Shown in pieces: positions 50,965 through 61,966 of a stretch of DNA of 64,000 bases. The DNA comes from Perognathus longimembris pacificus. Its lineage: Eukaryota; Chordata; Mammalia; Rodentia; Heteromyidae. A program made the translations under genes and the position numbers. The stretch covers positions 9,579,734 through 9,643,733 of the forward strand of contig NC_063167.1 of the NCBI RefSeq assembly GCF_023159225.1. Direction: 5' to 3'. The number at the start of each line of letters is the position of its first letter. Position 1 is the first letter of the stretch. The notes below the pieces were generated by a model that saw only the letters and a program-made list of their open reading frames with translations, searched no databases and was not told where the DNA came from.

Positions 50965-51468
50965 TAATCACACCATCTATGTGCTGTATTTGAATGCGTG
51001 TCCATTCCAAAACTCATGTGGAAATTTAATTGCCAATGTAACAATATGAAGAGATGGGACCTTGCTGGGTATGAAGGTAGACTCCTGTTATCCCGGCACT
51101 CAGAAACCTGAGACAGGATCACAAGTCCAAGGCTAGCTAGGCTACATAGGAAGATCTTGTCTCAAAAAGGGGGAGAAGAAAAAAATGTGGGAACCTGAAG
51201 AGGATTCGCTATGAGGCTCTGCTCTTGCACACAGATTCATACTGGCAGGATAGGAGAAGGCTCCTGATAAAAAGATGGAATTTGGTGCCCCATGCCCGCT
51301 CTTATGATTTCTTTCAAGGAAGAACATGGCATAAAGCCCCTCACTCACTGCCAGCACGTTGATGTTGAAGTCACTAACCTCCAGAACTCTGAGAAATTAT
51401 TTTTCTTTATGAATTACTCACTTTATGGTATTCTGTTACAGCAACACAAAACAGGCAAAAACAAATCA
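50965..51468 (+). mobile_element. MaLR-type LTR (ERVL-MaLR solo LTR), interrupted by a B1-type SINE
   Basis: TTTGAATGCGTGTCCATTCC, AACTCATGTGGAAATTTAAT, CTCCTGATAAAAAGATGG, CCTCCAGAACTCTGAGAAAT and GGTATTCTGTTACAGCAACA match the order of MST/THE1/MLT1-like LTRs as I know them. It is old, without internal retroviral genes. A B1-type SINE (51062-51180, GGTATGAAGGTAGACTCCTG to CTCAAAAAGG) splits it. Confidence 0.8.
51062..51180 (+). mobile_element. B1-type SINE inside the MaLR LTR
   Basis: CTGGGTATGAAGGTAGACTC, GGCACTCAGAAACCTGAG and GGCTAGCTAGGCTACATAGG with a short A/G tail: a 7SL-derived B1 layout. LTR sequence resumes after it. Confidence 0.75.
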
Positions 51469-52168
51469 ATATGCATTTGAGAAACAATTCCATGCACATA
51501 TGTGGGAAATTTCCCAGGTATAGAGAACAGCAGAGTGATACGTGAATTACTGTATTGCCCTCTGCAGCTCCACAGCCCATAAATTTGCAAAGACCAGTGG
51601 TTTCATAAGCAGTTAACGAGCGCCTCCTTGTGTGCGTCTGCAGTACTGCACTGGAGTTGGGAGCTGGGGAAAGAGGTCCTAAATCAATATAATAAAGTGC
51701 TGTGGCGAGGCTAATACTCAAGGAAGAGAACAAGGAGAACTTCTCTGAGGATGTTGCTTTAGGCAAGACCTGAATGAAGTGCCAGAGGGAGCCATGCCAC
51801 TATAAGCCCAGGGACCATTGCAGACACAAAAAGAGCAGGTGCCAAGGCCCTTATCAGGTTAGCCTTGGCTGAGTGGCAGGTGTGTTGGGAGAGGGGTAGG
51901 CAGGAGGGCAGGGAGAGGAGCTGCAGATGGCGACAGCAGAGGCTGCGCTCTCTCAGGGCCTGAGGAACATTGCTTTGGAGTTTCCTCTGAATGCCTTGGC
52001 TCTAAGAGTTGAGGGCAGAGCAAGGTACTTTGAGGGGCCCTTGCAGGGGGCAAGAGCTGACAGCAAGCAGGCCATTGCAGTGGGCAGTAAGGGGTGCAGT
52101 GGCCTCAGATTGGTGGCAGATGCAGTGCTCAGATTAGGGAGATGGTTTGGCTGGTCAAGAAGCCAAAG

Positions 52169-52343
52169 CCGCACATACGTGAAGCCCTGGGTTCAATTCC
52201 TCAGCACCACATATATAGAAAAGGCCAGAAGTGGCGCTGTGGCTCAAGTGGTACAGTGCTAGCCTTGAGCAAAAAGAAGCCAGGGACAGGGCTCAGGCCC
52301 TGAGTTCAAGCTCCAGGACTGGCCATAAAAAAAAAAAAAGAAA
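52169..52343 (+). mobile_element. Dimeric ID-type SINE, 5'-truncated
   Basis: It starts within the head (CCGCACATACGTGAAGCCC). Target-site duplication AAGCCAAAG directly before it and again after the A tail at 52345. Antisense to ZBTB17. Confidence 0.85.
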
Positions 52344-53209
52344 AAGCCAAAGACCCTGTTCAAAGTTCTGTCCTGAGAAGCTGGCCTGGGGTGGCGCCTG
52401 GCCCCAGGGGAGGAGTAATGGGGGAGAGGAGGTCCTCAGGGGAGCTCTGTGCAGGTCAGCTAAGGCTGAGATATTCACTTAGAGGAGATGGCGATCAAGG
52501 GATGGATGCTGGATAGAGAAAAGAGACCAACCGACCTGGATCAAAGGACATGTGTTTAAATGTCAGCAATAATACCTAACCCCTGACCTCAAGAAGATGT
52601 CTGATTTCAGACAAGTAGGAAAGCGGGGCTATGATGATCAGAGAGCCTTGAACACTCAGCAGGTCCTGGAGTGGACAGGAGGTGCTACTCTGTCACTGGC
52701 AAAGTCTACCACAAGTCTGGGATCATATCAGAGCCAGAGGCTCTGGAGTGAGGTCCTGAGGCTGCACAGCAGTGAGAGAAGGACCTCTTGCCAGGGGAGA
52801 GAAACAACCCCTGGGCCACTGCCACCCAGGAGGACAGGCACCTGACATGTCTAACACACGTGAGCTCTGGGGGGGGGGGGGGTGCTGCCCAGCTTGTTAG
52901 GAAGAAAAAGGAAATGATACCCAGGCAGGAAGGACACTGAGACAGGAAAGCATGGGCCATGGAGCAAGCGCCTGGTGTAGGCTGGGGACAGGCAAAACCA
53001 GGTGGGAACAGCCACAGAGCAGAGGAAGACTGAGGGCAGGCAGCTAGGGGTCAAAGGCAGAGACCAAGCTAACAAGCACGCTAGGAATTTCCACAACAAC
53101 AGACCCCTGAACATGAAAAGTGGAACAAAGGCACCCATGCGGGCACTGGGAGGGTTTAGTTGGTGTTCACAATACAACACACCTTGTTTTTTTGTTTAAT
53201 TTAAAAAAA

Positions 53210-53412
53210 AAATTTTTTTTTGCCAGTCTTGGGCCTTGGACTCAGGGCCTGAACACTGTCCCTGGCTTCCTTTTGCTCAAGGCTAGCACTCTACCACTTG
53301 AGCCACAGCGCCCCTTCTGGCCATTTTCTGTATACGTGGTGCTGGGGAATCGAACCCAGTGCTTCATGTATACGAGGCGAGCACTCTTGCCACTAGGCCA
53401 TTTCCCCAGCCC
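53210..53412 (-). mobile_element. Dimeric ID-type SINE
   Basis: The only copy in ZBTB17 intron 2 lying in the gene's own orientation. T tract and GCCAGTCTTGGGCCTTGGAC to CATTTCCCCAGCCC. Confidence 0.9.
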
Positions 53413-53590
53413 TGTTTTAATTTAAAGACAAGGTTTCACAATGTCTGCCGGAGTCAGATCTGGACTCCTTTTGCCTTGGCTGCAAGAGTACTGGGATTAT
53501 TGGTGTGTGCTACCACACCCAGATCCCACCACTCTTCTTGGGTCTCTGAGCAAATTGGCCAAGGGTGCTGTCATGAAATACCATGTTACA

Positions 53591-53794
53591 GGGCTGGGAA
53601 TATGGCCTAGTGGTAGAGTGCTTGCCTCGTATACATGAAGCCCTGGGTTTGATTCCCCAGCACCACATATATAGAAAAGGCCAGAGGTGGCGCTGTGGCT
53701 CAAGTGGCAGAGGGCTAGCCTTGAGCGGGAAGAAGCCAGGGACAGTGCTCAGGCCCTGAGTCCAAGGCCCAGGACTGGCCAAAAAAAAAAAAAA
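53591..53794 (+). mobile_element. Dimeric ID-type SINE
   Basis: Full-length. Target-site duplication GAAATACCATGTTAC at 53575 and 53796. Confidence 0.9.
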
Positions 53795-54048
53795 AGAAAT
53801 ACCATGTTACTCTTGAAGGTTTGCAGTGCTTCCTCCAGGGTGGTCAGCACCACGTAGCAGTGCAGGGTCACAGCCCAGGGGAAGCACAGAGCCACTCACT
53901 CTTGGGAGCACTCACATCCTAGGTACACAAGAAAGTAATAATGGGGCTCCCCAGAGCATGAGGGCAGGGGAGATGGGCACCAATTCTCAATGATTTCCTA
54001 TTCATTAAGTGTAAACAATATTTATTGTTTATTAAAAAATTAAAACAA

Positions 54049-54240
54049 GGGCTGGGAATATGGCCTAGTGGTAGAGTGCTTGCCTCGCATACATGAAGTC
54101 CTGGGTTCGATTCCTCAGCACCACATATAGAAAAAAAGGCCAGAAGTGGCGCTGTGGCTCAAGTGGCAGAGTGCTAGCCTTGAGCAAAAAGAAGCCAGGG
54201 ACAGTGCCCAGGCCCAGAGTTCAATCTCCAGGACTGGAAG
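54049..54240 (+). mobile_element. Dimeric ID-type SINE
   Basis: GGGCTGGGAATATGGCCTAG to GGACTGGAAGG. The tail is followed by AATAATTAAAACA, echoing the ATTAAAACAAG target at 54037. Confidence 0.85.
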
Positions 54241-54579
54241 GAAAAAATAATTAAAACAGAGGAAGGAAATGGAAAGAGGGAGAGAGGGGAGAATGGGAAG
54301 GTGAGAGAGGTAGGGAGGGAAAGAGAACCAACAGAGCCCAAGTCCTTCATTCATATCTGCCATAAAACTTTTAAGACATTTTCAAAAGTCCTGGTGAGTA
54401 AAAACTTCTCAACAGGAAAAACTTTTTCCTGAGAGGAATGGAAAAGAATGGTGATTTGCACAGAGCATGTGTCACTCAAGGAAAGTCTGGGCAGACATCC
54501 TTTACAGGGGCGTCACCAGAGCAACAGGGGGCACCCTCCTGTGGGCATGGAAATGCTGGAGTCCTTCCTTCTCCTAGAG

Positions 54580-54774
54580 GGAATATGGCCTAGCGATAAA
54601 GTGCTCACCTCATACACATGAAGCCTTGGGTTCGATTCCTCAGCACCACATAAACAGAAAAGGCTGGAAGTGGCACTGTGGCTCAAGAGGTAGAATGCTA
54701 GCCTTGCACAAAAAGAAGCTTAGGGACAGTGCTCAGGCCCTGAGTTCAAGCCCCAGGACTGGCAAAAAAAATAG
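54580..54774 (+). mobile_element. Dimeric ID-type SINE
   Basis: Slightly 5'-truncated (starts at GAGGGAATATGGCCTAGCG). It ends GGACTGGCAAAAAAAATAG. Confidence 0.85.
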
Positions 54775-54922
54775 TAAAATTAAAATAACTGAAAAATTAT
54801 ATTAAAATGTAGAATTTCTGGAGGGTAGGGAGAAGGGTACAGAAACTGGCAGAAAAAGGGTGAAAAAGTGTAGCAGAGGAGCTCAATGGACACTGATGAA
54901 AGTGAACTGTGCAACTCATGGG

Positions 54923-55009
54923 AGGAAGGAAGGAAGGAAGGAAGGAAGAAAGGAAGGAAGGAAGGAAGGAAGGAAGGAAGGGAGGAAGGGAGGAAGGGAG
55001 GAAGGGAGG
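54923..55009. repeat. (GGAA)n microsatellite
   Basis: About 20 GGAA tetramers, some GGGA near the right end. GGAA arrays can bind ETS-family factors. Confidence 0.9.
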
Positions 55010-55068
55010 GGCGGGTGAACTAAGAGAGAGGGAAGGAAGAGAAGACACTGTACAAAAGGAAATGTAGG

Positions 55069-55268
55069 GGCTGGAAATATGGCCTAGTGGTAGAGTGCTC
55101 ACCTCATATACATGAAGCCCTGTGTTCGATTCCTCAGCACCACATATATAGAAAAGGCCAGAAGTGGCGCTGTGGCTCAGGTGGCAGAGTGCTAGCCTTG
55201 AGCGGGAAGAAGCCAGGGACAGTGCTCAGGCCCTGAGTCCAAGGCCCAGGACTGGCAAAAAAAAAAAA
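55069..55268 (+). mobile_element. Dimeric ID-type SINE
   Basis: Target-site duplication AAAGGAAATGTA against AAAGGAAATATA. It is inserted into what looks like an L1 3'-end remnant (55020-55068 and 55270-55345). Confidence 0.85.
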
Positions 55269-56121
55269 AGGAAATATATTCATTACCCTACTCATGTAAC
55301 TGTAATCCCACTGTACATCACCTTTAAATAATAATTTTTTAAAAACTGTAAAAAACTTAGAATTTCTTTTAAAAGTCCAAAACAAACCCTAAAGGAAAAT
55401 AGACCAAAAGCTGGAAGTAAATAGTTGCCACATGTCATGCACAAATGACAAAAGTCAACCTCTAAAATAAAAAGCCAACAGAAGGTGGGTGTCAGTGGCT
55501 CACACCTGTCATCCTAGCTACTCAGATGGCTAAGATCTGAGCATTGTAGTTTAAAGCCAGCCTGGGCAGGAAAGTCCATGAAACTCTTATCCCTAATCAA
55601 TCACCCAGATGCCAGAAGTGGCGCTGTGGATCAAGGGGTAGAGTGCTAGCCTTGAGGGAAAAAAAAGAGGAAATACACACACACACACAAAGCTCAGGGA
55701 CAGTACCCAGGCTCTGAGGTCAAGCCCCAGGACTGGCACAAAAAAAAACAAACAAAAATAATCTGAGCTACTCTCATCAGTGCAGTGAAAATTTTAACAG
55801 CTGTTTTAAGTATGTGACACAGAATTGTCAGCTGAAGTATAACTGAAAGAAACAACTTGAGAAACATGTATTATTTGCTTGGACACCTGTGATTCAGTTC
55901 ACCCTAGGTGTGTCCCCTGAGACCACCAAAGCACTCCAGTATGGCAGCACAGTCTGAGTAAAATAATGCAAACAAACCAAGTGTTCACCAAGATGGCAGG
56001 GCCATTTTCATCAGAGAAAATGAAGCAGACATGGACTAGCCCCAAGAATATACATTAAGCAAAAATTCTGAGTCACTGCACAATATTACATTTATATTAA
56101 GTTTAAAAAATGTACAGCCAG

Positions 56122-56332
56122 GGGCTGGGGATATGGCCTAGTGGCAAGAGCGCTTGCCTCGTATACATGAAGCCCTGGGTTCGATTCCCCAGCACCACAT
56201 ATACAGAAAATGGCCAGAAGTGGCGCTGCGGCTCAAGTGGCAGAGTGCTAGCCTTGAGCAAAAAGAAGCCAGGGACAGTGCTCAGGCCCTGAGTCCAAGG
56301 CCCAGAACTGGCAAAAAAAAAAAAAAAAAAAA
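56122..56332 (+). mobile_element. Dimeric ID-type SINE
   Basis: Near-consensus copy with a 23-base A tail. Target-site duplication AATGTACAGCCAG at 56109 and 56333. Confidence 0.9.
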
Positions 56333-56550
56333 AATGTACAGCCAGAGCTGGGCACTGGTCATGTAGGCCTATAATCCTAGCTACTCAGGAAGCTGAGATC
56401 TGAAGGTCACAGTTCGAAGCCAACTTAGATTGGAAAATCCATGAGACTCTTATCTCCAATTAACCAGCACAAAGCTGAAAGTAGAGGTATGGCTCAAGTG
56501 GTGAAGCATCAGCCTTGATCCAAAAAGAAACAACATGTAGGCCTCCAGTT

Positions 56551-56598
<48 letters not shown>
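56551..56598. repeat. (CA)n microsatellite
   Basis: About 23 CA dinucleotides at the tail of an older + SINE. Confidence 0.95.
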
Positions 56599-56600
<2 letters not shown>

Positions 56601-57378
56601 GTGTACAAAGTTAAAGACACATTGTTTAGCAACACAGCTTGTGGTAAAACTACTGTAAGGAAAGCAAAAGAAGGACGAGTGAAGGAGAGCTCATGGTGGC
56701 AGGGTGATGGGTGGCCTGCGGGGTTGGGCAGCATTCTTGTGAGCTGGGTGATGAGGATGGGGTGCGTGTCTGCTTGTTTTTCCTTCAGATTATTCTGCGT
56801 GGAAACTGTTAGAGCAAGGGCAGCTTATGGGCAACAGGGGACCAGAAAGCCCCAATGCAGTGTCCTCTCTGTGCTCTGCCTTCTGAGCTAGGGAGACCCC
56901 GCTTCCCCCAGGCTGTGCTGTGACCCATCAGAGTGACAGTTCCAGCACAGGAAGTGGACTCTACCCCCAGACCTTTCAGGACCGGAAGGTGGCATAGCTC
57001 ATGTGATCATGAACCCGCCCAGGACAGCTTTCTGGCCTATTTCCCCCTCTGCTGGGTTCTCATGGCTGGGCCTCTGTCTCTGTTGTGGTCTGGACAGAAA
57101 GAGAGATTCCCGACTCTCACCTTGCCCCTTTGCTTGCTTCCTAAGCTTGAGAACCACATGTCTCCCATGCAGCACAAGCCCAAGCCCTGGTTTTCCATGT
57201 AATGGGCCAGTAGCACGAATGAGGCCAGCCTTAATGGCCCTGGGATGGTTAAGCTGTGGACACCCACCAGGATCTGTGAGAGTGTCCAGCACACACTGTC
57301 AGGCCACACACACACCTGGCCCACATGCTGAAATCACTGCATGCCAATGGCCTTACTCCTGGGCTGATCACTGAAGAT

Positions 57379-57633
57379 TTCCAGTTAGCCACCAGAAAAC
57401 CTGAAGTGGAAAAAGTGGTAGAGTACTAGCTTTGAGCACTTAAAAGCTCAGGGACAGGTACCCAGGCCACTGAGCTCAAGCCCCATAACTGACAAAAATA
57501 AAATAAAATAATGCTCTAACCAGGATGGGGTATAGCTCAGTGATAGAGCTCATGAGTATGTGTGTACATATACACACACGTGTGTACATATATACATGTG
57601 TATCTGTACTTGGGTTTGAACTAAGGGTCTGGC
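57379..57633. repeat. Inverted duplication, left arm
   Basis: CCAGTTAGCCACCAGAAAACC, AGTGGAAAAAGTGGTAGAGT, CTAACCAGGATGGGGTATAGC and CTGTACTTGGGTTTGAACTA reappear as reverse complement at 58801-59042. The shared stretch spans a SINE tail, an AAAATAAAAT linker, an ID-like head and a TGTGTGTACA tract in the same order. Confidence 0.8.
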
Positions 57634-58800
57634 ATACCTGGACCTTTAGGTTTTAAGGTTGGAGTCCCTTGTATTGATGAACAACACCCAACACCAAGTC
57701 ACCCTGACACACACCCCATTCCTTGGGATTCCCCAACTGTCCAGGACAGATCACCTGGTCTTTTCCAGGCGTTCAGGTGGGTCAGGCCTCCCGTGCGCCC
57801 TCGCATCTTGGGACAGGCCTTGATGGCCTATTTTGCGTGGCACATGGTTATCCATGTGGCTAAGAGTACTTGCTTCTGGGACCCAAACTTATGCACAACC
57901 GTGATCCTGACAAAGCCACGTGTGACACACAGTAGACACAGTCCACACTGCATGTGTGAACAAGCCTGAACTCTCTGACCCAAGCATGGTAAACCTGCTA
58001 AAAGCCACAGCAGTCTGACAACCAGAGGCAGAGGCCTGGTCACAAGCGAGTGATGAGTGAGCAAGAGAGTCTGTCTGTCCGTCCATCTACCTATCCATCC
58101 CTCCATCCATCCACCCACCTTTCCTCCCTAGTTCAAGCCAGGCACGCCCCCCAGCCCCATCTCTCAGCTGGTTTTTCTTCCAGCACTGAAAAGGCATGAC
58201 TCATTCTCTGGGTACATACCAGAGGCAATAACTAGCTTGTGTTTGGTGACCACTCAATACAAAAATATGTCACTTTAAACTTTCAAACCTTAAAAGGAAT
58301 GAGTATTCACTCCCTATTATCTTTTCCTTTTTTGCCACATGGAATTCATACATGATGGTAGGAGCTGGAGCAGCCAGCTTGGGCCATGGGATGGACGCCT
58401 GGGTTTGAACAAGAGCCACGTGATCAAAGAAATACTGTTTCCATCTAGGCCTCATCAGTTCTGGACTGTATATTTCTACACAGTTAGGGGATGGGGAATA
58501 AAACTTCTATTTTATTTCAGTTACAACAGTTGTGATTGCTTACTGGAGCATTTTATTTAATTAATTTATTTGCAGTTCTGGGGATGTAACTAAGGGCCTT
58601 GCATATCCTAAACAAGAGCTCTACCACTGAACCATGGCTTGTGCCTGTAATCTTGGCTACCAAGGAGACCAAGATCTGAGAATTGAGGTTCAAAGCCAGA
58701 CCTGGCTAGTTCTTCTCTCCAATTAACCAGCAAAGAGCTGGAAGGGGAACTGTGGCTCAAGTAGTAGAGTACCAGACTGGAGCAAAAAGCTAAGAGGAGT

Positions 58801-59042
58801 GCCAGGCCCTTAGTTCAAGCCCAAGTACAGGTACATATGTACACATGTACACACACGTGTACACACACACATACAACTCTACCACTGAGCTACACCTCAT
58901 CCTGGTTAGAGAATTTTATTTTATTTCTGTCAGTTATGGAACTTGAACTCAGGGGCTTGGGTACCGTCCCTGAGCTGTTAAGTGTTCAAGGCTAGTATTC
59001 TACCACTTTTTCCACTTCTGGTTTTCTGGTGGCTAATTGGAT
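58801..59042. repeat. Inverted duplication, right arm
   Basis: Reverse complement of 57379-57633 with moderate divergence: TAGTTCAAGCCCAAGTACAG, CTACACCTCATCCTGGTTAG, ATTTTATTTTATTTCTGTCAG, CACTTTTTCCACTTCTGG. The spacer is about 1.17 kb. Confidence 0.8.
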
Positions 59043-59458
59043 ATAACAGTCTCACTAAGAATCTGACAGACTTTTCTGTCTGGGCTGGCTTTGAACTGTG
59101 ATCCTAATATGTCAGCCTCCAGAGCAGCTATAGTAGACTATAGGTGTGAGCCACCAGCCCTCCAGGTGATTAGAGCATTTTAGATTGCACCTAAGTTAAG
59201 AAAGAGAGGTAAGCAGACACAGTAAATCTACTTTTGGGGGTGGGGGAGAAAGTATTAGCAAGTAGTATCAACAAGTTCCCAGTCAAATTGTAATGAGGAC
59301 TTTGTCATTAGTGATTTAAAAAAAAAGCTATCTTGAGAGAATTATTTGAGGCTGTGTGTGGCATCGTAAGCCTGTAATCCTATCTACTCCAGAGGCATAG
59401 GCTAGAGGTCAGCCCAGGCAAAATTCAGTGACACCTATCTCAAAAAGAAGCCAGGCAT

Positions 59459-59663
59459 GGGGCTGGGAATGTGGCCTAGTGGTAGAGTGCTTTGCCTAGT
59501 ATGCGTGAAGCCCTGGGTCTGATTCCTCAGCACCACATAAACAGAAAAAGCCAGAAATGGCGCTGTGGCTCAAAGGTAGAGTGCTCGCCTTGAGCAAAAA
59601 GAAGCCAGGGACAGTGCTCAGGCCCCGAGTCCAAGCTCCAAGACTGGCCAAAAAAAAAAAAAA
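59459..59663 (+). mobile_element. Dimeric ID-type SINE nested in a B1-type element
   Basis: Target-site duplication AAGCCAGGCATGG. The right-hand copy continues directly into a B1-type SINE (GTGGTGTATGTATGCCTG) at 59675-59770. Confidence 0.9.
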
Positions 59664-59986
59664 GCCAGGCATGGTGGTGTATGTATGCCTGTAGTTCCAG
59701 CTACTCGGGAGGTAGAGGTAGAAGGACCGTGGCTGAAGGCCAGCCTGGGCAAAGCTAGAGTGAGAATCTACCTGAAAAACAAACTAAAATGCCAAAGGGC
59801 TAGGGCTCAAATGTCAGTGCTTTTCAGCTAGTGTTGCTCAGTGTCTAACACTCAATACTGAAAAAAGAGAATAAGGGGAGACAAGAAGGGGAGGAAGTGG
59901 AGAAGAAAAGGCTACAGGCATGACACTGAGTCTAGAGGGTGACAAAACTCATTTCAAGGTTCCGCTCTTAAGTATTACAGACATAC

Positions 59987-60073
59987 CTCAGACTTCCAGA
60001 TCGTCCGGGCTACTCTTTTCTGGCAGTTTGTCTGCATAAACTCCAGCTTGGCTCCCTTCCTCCAGCTCATTAC
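59987..60073 (-). other. ZBTB17: ZBTB17 exon 2 (5' leader cassette, 87 bp; proposed)
   Basis: The - strand has an acceptor TTTGATTCAG, then 87 bp beginning GTAATGAGCTGGAGGAAG and ending GAAGTCTGAG before a GTATGT donor. Length is a multiple of three, and it is low-repeat sequence amid SINEs. Spliced to exon 1 it forms an upstream ORF (MAGNELEEGSQAGVYADKLP and ten more codons) ending TGA, followed by GCC and the main ATG. Inferred from splice signals and context. Confidence 0.65.
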
Positions 60074-61966
60074 CTGAATCAAAGACAGCAAAGTAAAAAC
60101 TCTGGTGAGAACTTCAATGGTTCCTGCTTGGCTTCCTAAGTGCTTTTTCATTCACAGGCAAATGCAGAGTGCCTTGTGCGCCTTGTATATAGAGCCGGCA
60201 CAAAGTTAAGTGCTCAATAAATGCTAGACTGGATTATCATTGGCCTGCTGCATGACGGGGGACACACTGAGAAAAACTCAGTCCCTGTCCCAACACTGAC
60301 AATCAAGCCTGATGAAAGACAAAGTACAATGTGGATCAGCAAAATTCACAAAGCTGAGCAAGCCTAGTGCTGGGGGGCTCCTGCCCATAATCCTAGCTAC
60401 TCAGGAGGCTGAGATCTGAGGACTGAGGACTGAAGTTCCAAGCCAACCAGGGCAGGAAAGTCTGTGAGCTTATTTCCTATTAACACCCACCAGAAAACCG
60501 GAAGTGGAGCTGTGGCTCAAAGTGGTAGAGTGCTAGCCTCGAGCAAGAGTTCAGAGACAAGCCCTGAGTTCAAGCCCCCACTGAAAGGATAGGTCCCAGC
60601 CATCCCAGGGGACCATGAGGAGACAGTCACAGATGGGAGAAGAAGGTTTATAAGGGGTTTATTAGTGGGGCCATATCTCCCACGGGAGAGGGAGCAACAT
60701 GGCAGCTTCAACCTTATCCAAGTGGCAGGTTCTCTGGGGCTAAAGGGGAAGTAGGTAAGTCTTAATGGTGAGTGGGAGTAGCCCATTACAGTTCTAGGGC
60801 AGGGAATTTAGGTCTGGATGGATCTGGGGGCTAATGGGAGGGGCTGAGGACCTGAGGTGGGGGGAGAGGGGGGGAAAATGCTAACACCCACAACCGACAA
60901 AAACAAAACACAAAACCAAGTCTGTCACTTTCCTGCTGGCTTGGAGCCCTCAATCCTCAGATTTCAGCTTCCTGAGTAAGCAGGATTACAGACATGAGCC
61001 GCCTGCACCCAGCTAGGCGTTCTTTAGGTATCAGCCTTCTAGGGAACCGAAGTTTCTACATTCTCCTAGGTTCGGCGAGAGCCGTCTGGTCTGTGCTTCC
61101 AGAGCCGGGATAGTTTTCAGCCCAGTGGGGACCTAAGTGCCTGCTTACCTTTATGTCGCCTACGTGAGCCTGGAGCCCTGGGTGGTGGTGGTGGCAATGA
61201 TCATTTGTTAGTGACAGCCTTCACTCGGCAGGCAGCCGTGAGGGCTGTGGGCTTTTCCCACCTATGGTGACCTCTCACCAAGCAGGTTTATTATCACCTG
61301 TGTTGTTTTGTGTTTTTTTGGGGGGGAGGGGGGGACAGTCCTGGAGTTGGAACTCGGGGTTTCGCACTTGCTTGGCAGGTGCTCTACCGCGCGAGTCCCG
61401 CCCCCGGTCCTAGGGACGTGGAAGCGGAGGCGCGCGCGCGAGAGCGTGGAGGCGGGACCCGTGCGCTCCCCCCGGACCGCGCCGGCCGCCCTTCCTCGAC
61501 CCGCGGCGGCCCGGAGCAGGTGCGGGGCCGGCGGCGGCGGCCCGAGCGAGGGAATGAATGGAGCTCCCGCACCCCCCGCGCGGGGCGGCCGCCTCGGAGC
61601 CCGGCCCGGCCCGGCCCGGCGCCCCCTCGCGGCGGCCGAGCGCCCACCCGCCGCGGCGCGCGGGGTCAGGGGGCGGTGACAGCCCGCGGCGGGGGCGGAG
61701 GGGCGGCCAGCTGAGGCGTCCGCGGCCCGGCGGGCGACGCGAGCCCCCCGCGCCGCGCCGAGGGGCCCGCCCGGCCGCCCGCTCCCGGCCCCGCCGCCCC
61801 CCCCCGCCAGGCCCGCGGTGCCCCCGGGCCCCGGTTCCGGTCCCGTTCCACCTCCCTCCCCTCCCCCCACGCAACCGTCCACGGCGTCCCGCCGCGCCCC
61901 CCTCCTCCGGCGCCTCGGCCCCGGCTCCCGGGACCCCGCCGGACCGCGGAGCTGGCCGGCCCTCAC
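60074..61966 (-). other. ZBTB17: ZBTB17 intron 1
   Basis: It contains the SINE plus solo LTR just described, another old - SINE piece at 60915-61020, unique sequence at 61020-61290, a SINE-derived piece at 61320-61400 and the CpG island. 60090-60350 is unique. Confidence 0.7.
60582..60886 (-). mobile_element. Solo LTR of an endogenous retrovirus, nested in a SINE
   Basis: On the - strand it begins TGTTAGCATTTTCC and ends CCTATCCTTTCA (TG...CA ends), 305 bp, with AATAAACCCC and CTTATAAACC in the middle as a polyadenylation region. A 5-bp duplication CCCAC flanks it (60577-60581 and 60887-60891). It splits an older + SINE (60360-60581, resuming at 60892-60915). No internal retroviral genes. 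Family not identified. Confidence 0.8.

Larger units (their letters stand above)
46956..59986 (-). other. ZBTB17: ZBTB17 intron 2: repeat-rich
   Basis: Besides separately listed elements it holds older + SINEs near 47175-47420, 55480-55745, 56340-56545 and 58630-58835, older - SINEs at 50555-50785 and 58915-59165, an ID-like - piece at 49935-50010, an antisense B1-type piece at 50215-50335, another near 53437-53525, a + B1-type piece at 59350-59445, and short CA/CCAT runs. Stretches with nothing recognised: 47420-48520, 50020-50210, 51480-52150 (possibly ancient mammalian repeat), 52350-53200, 53800-54040, 54370-54570, 55780-56100, 56630-57370 and 57640-58620. Confidence 0.75.
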
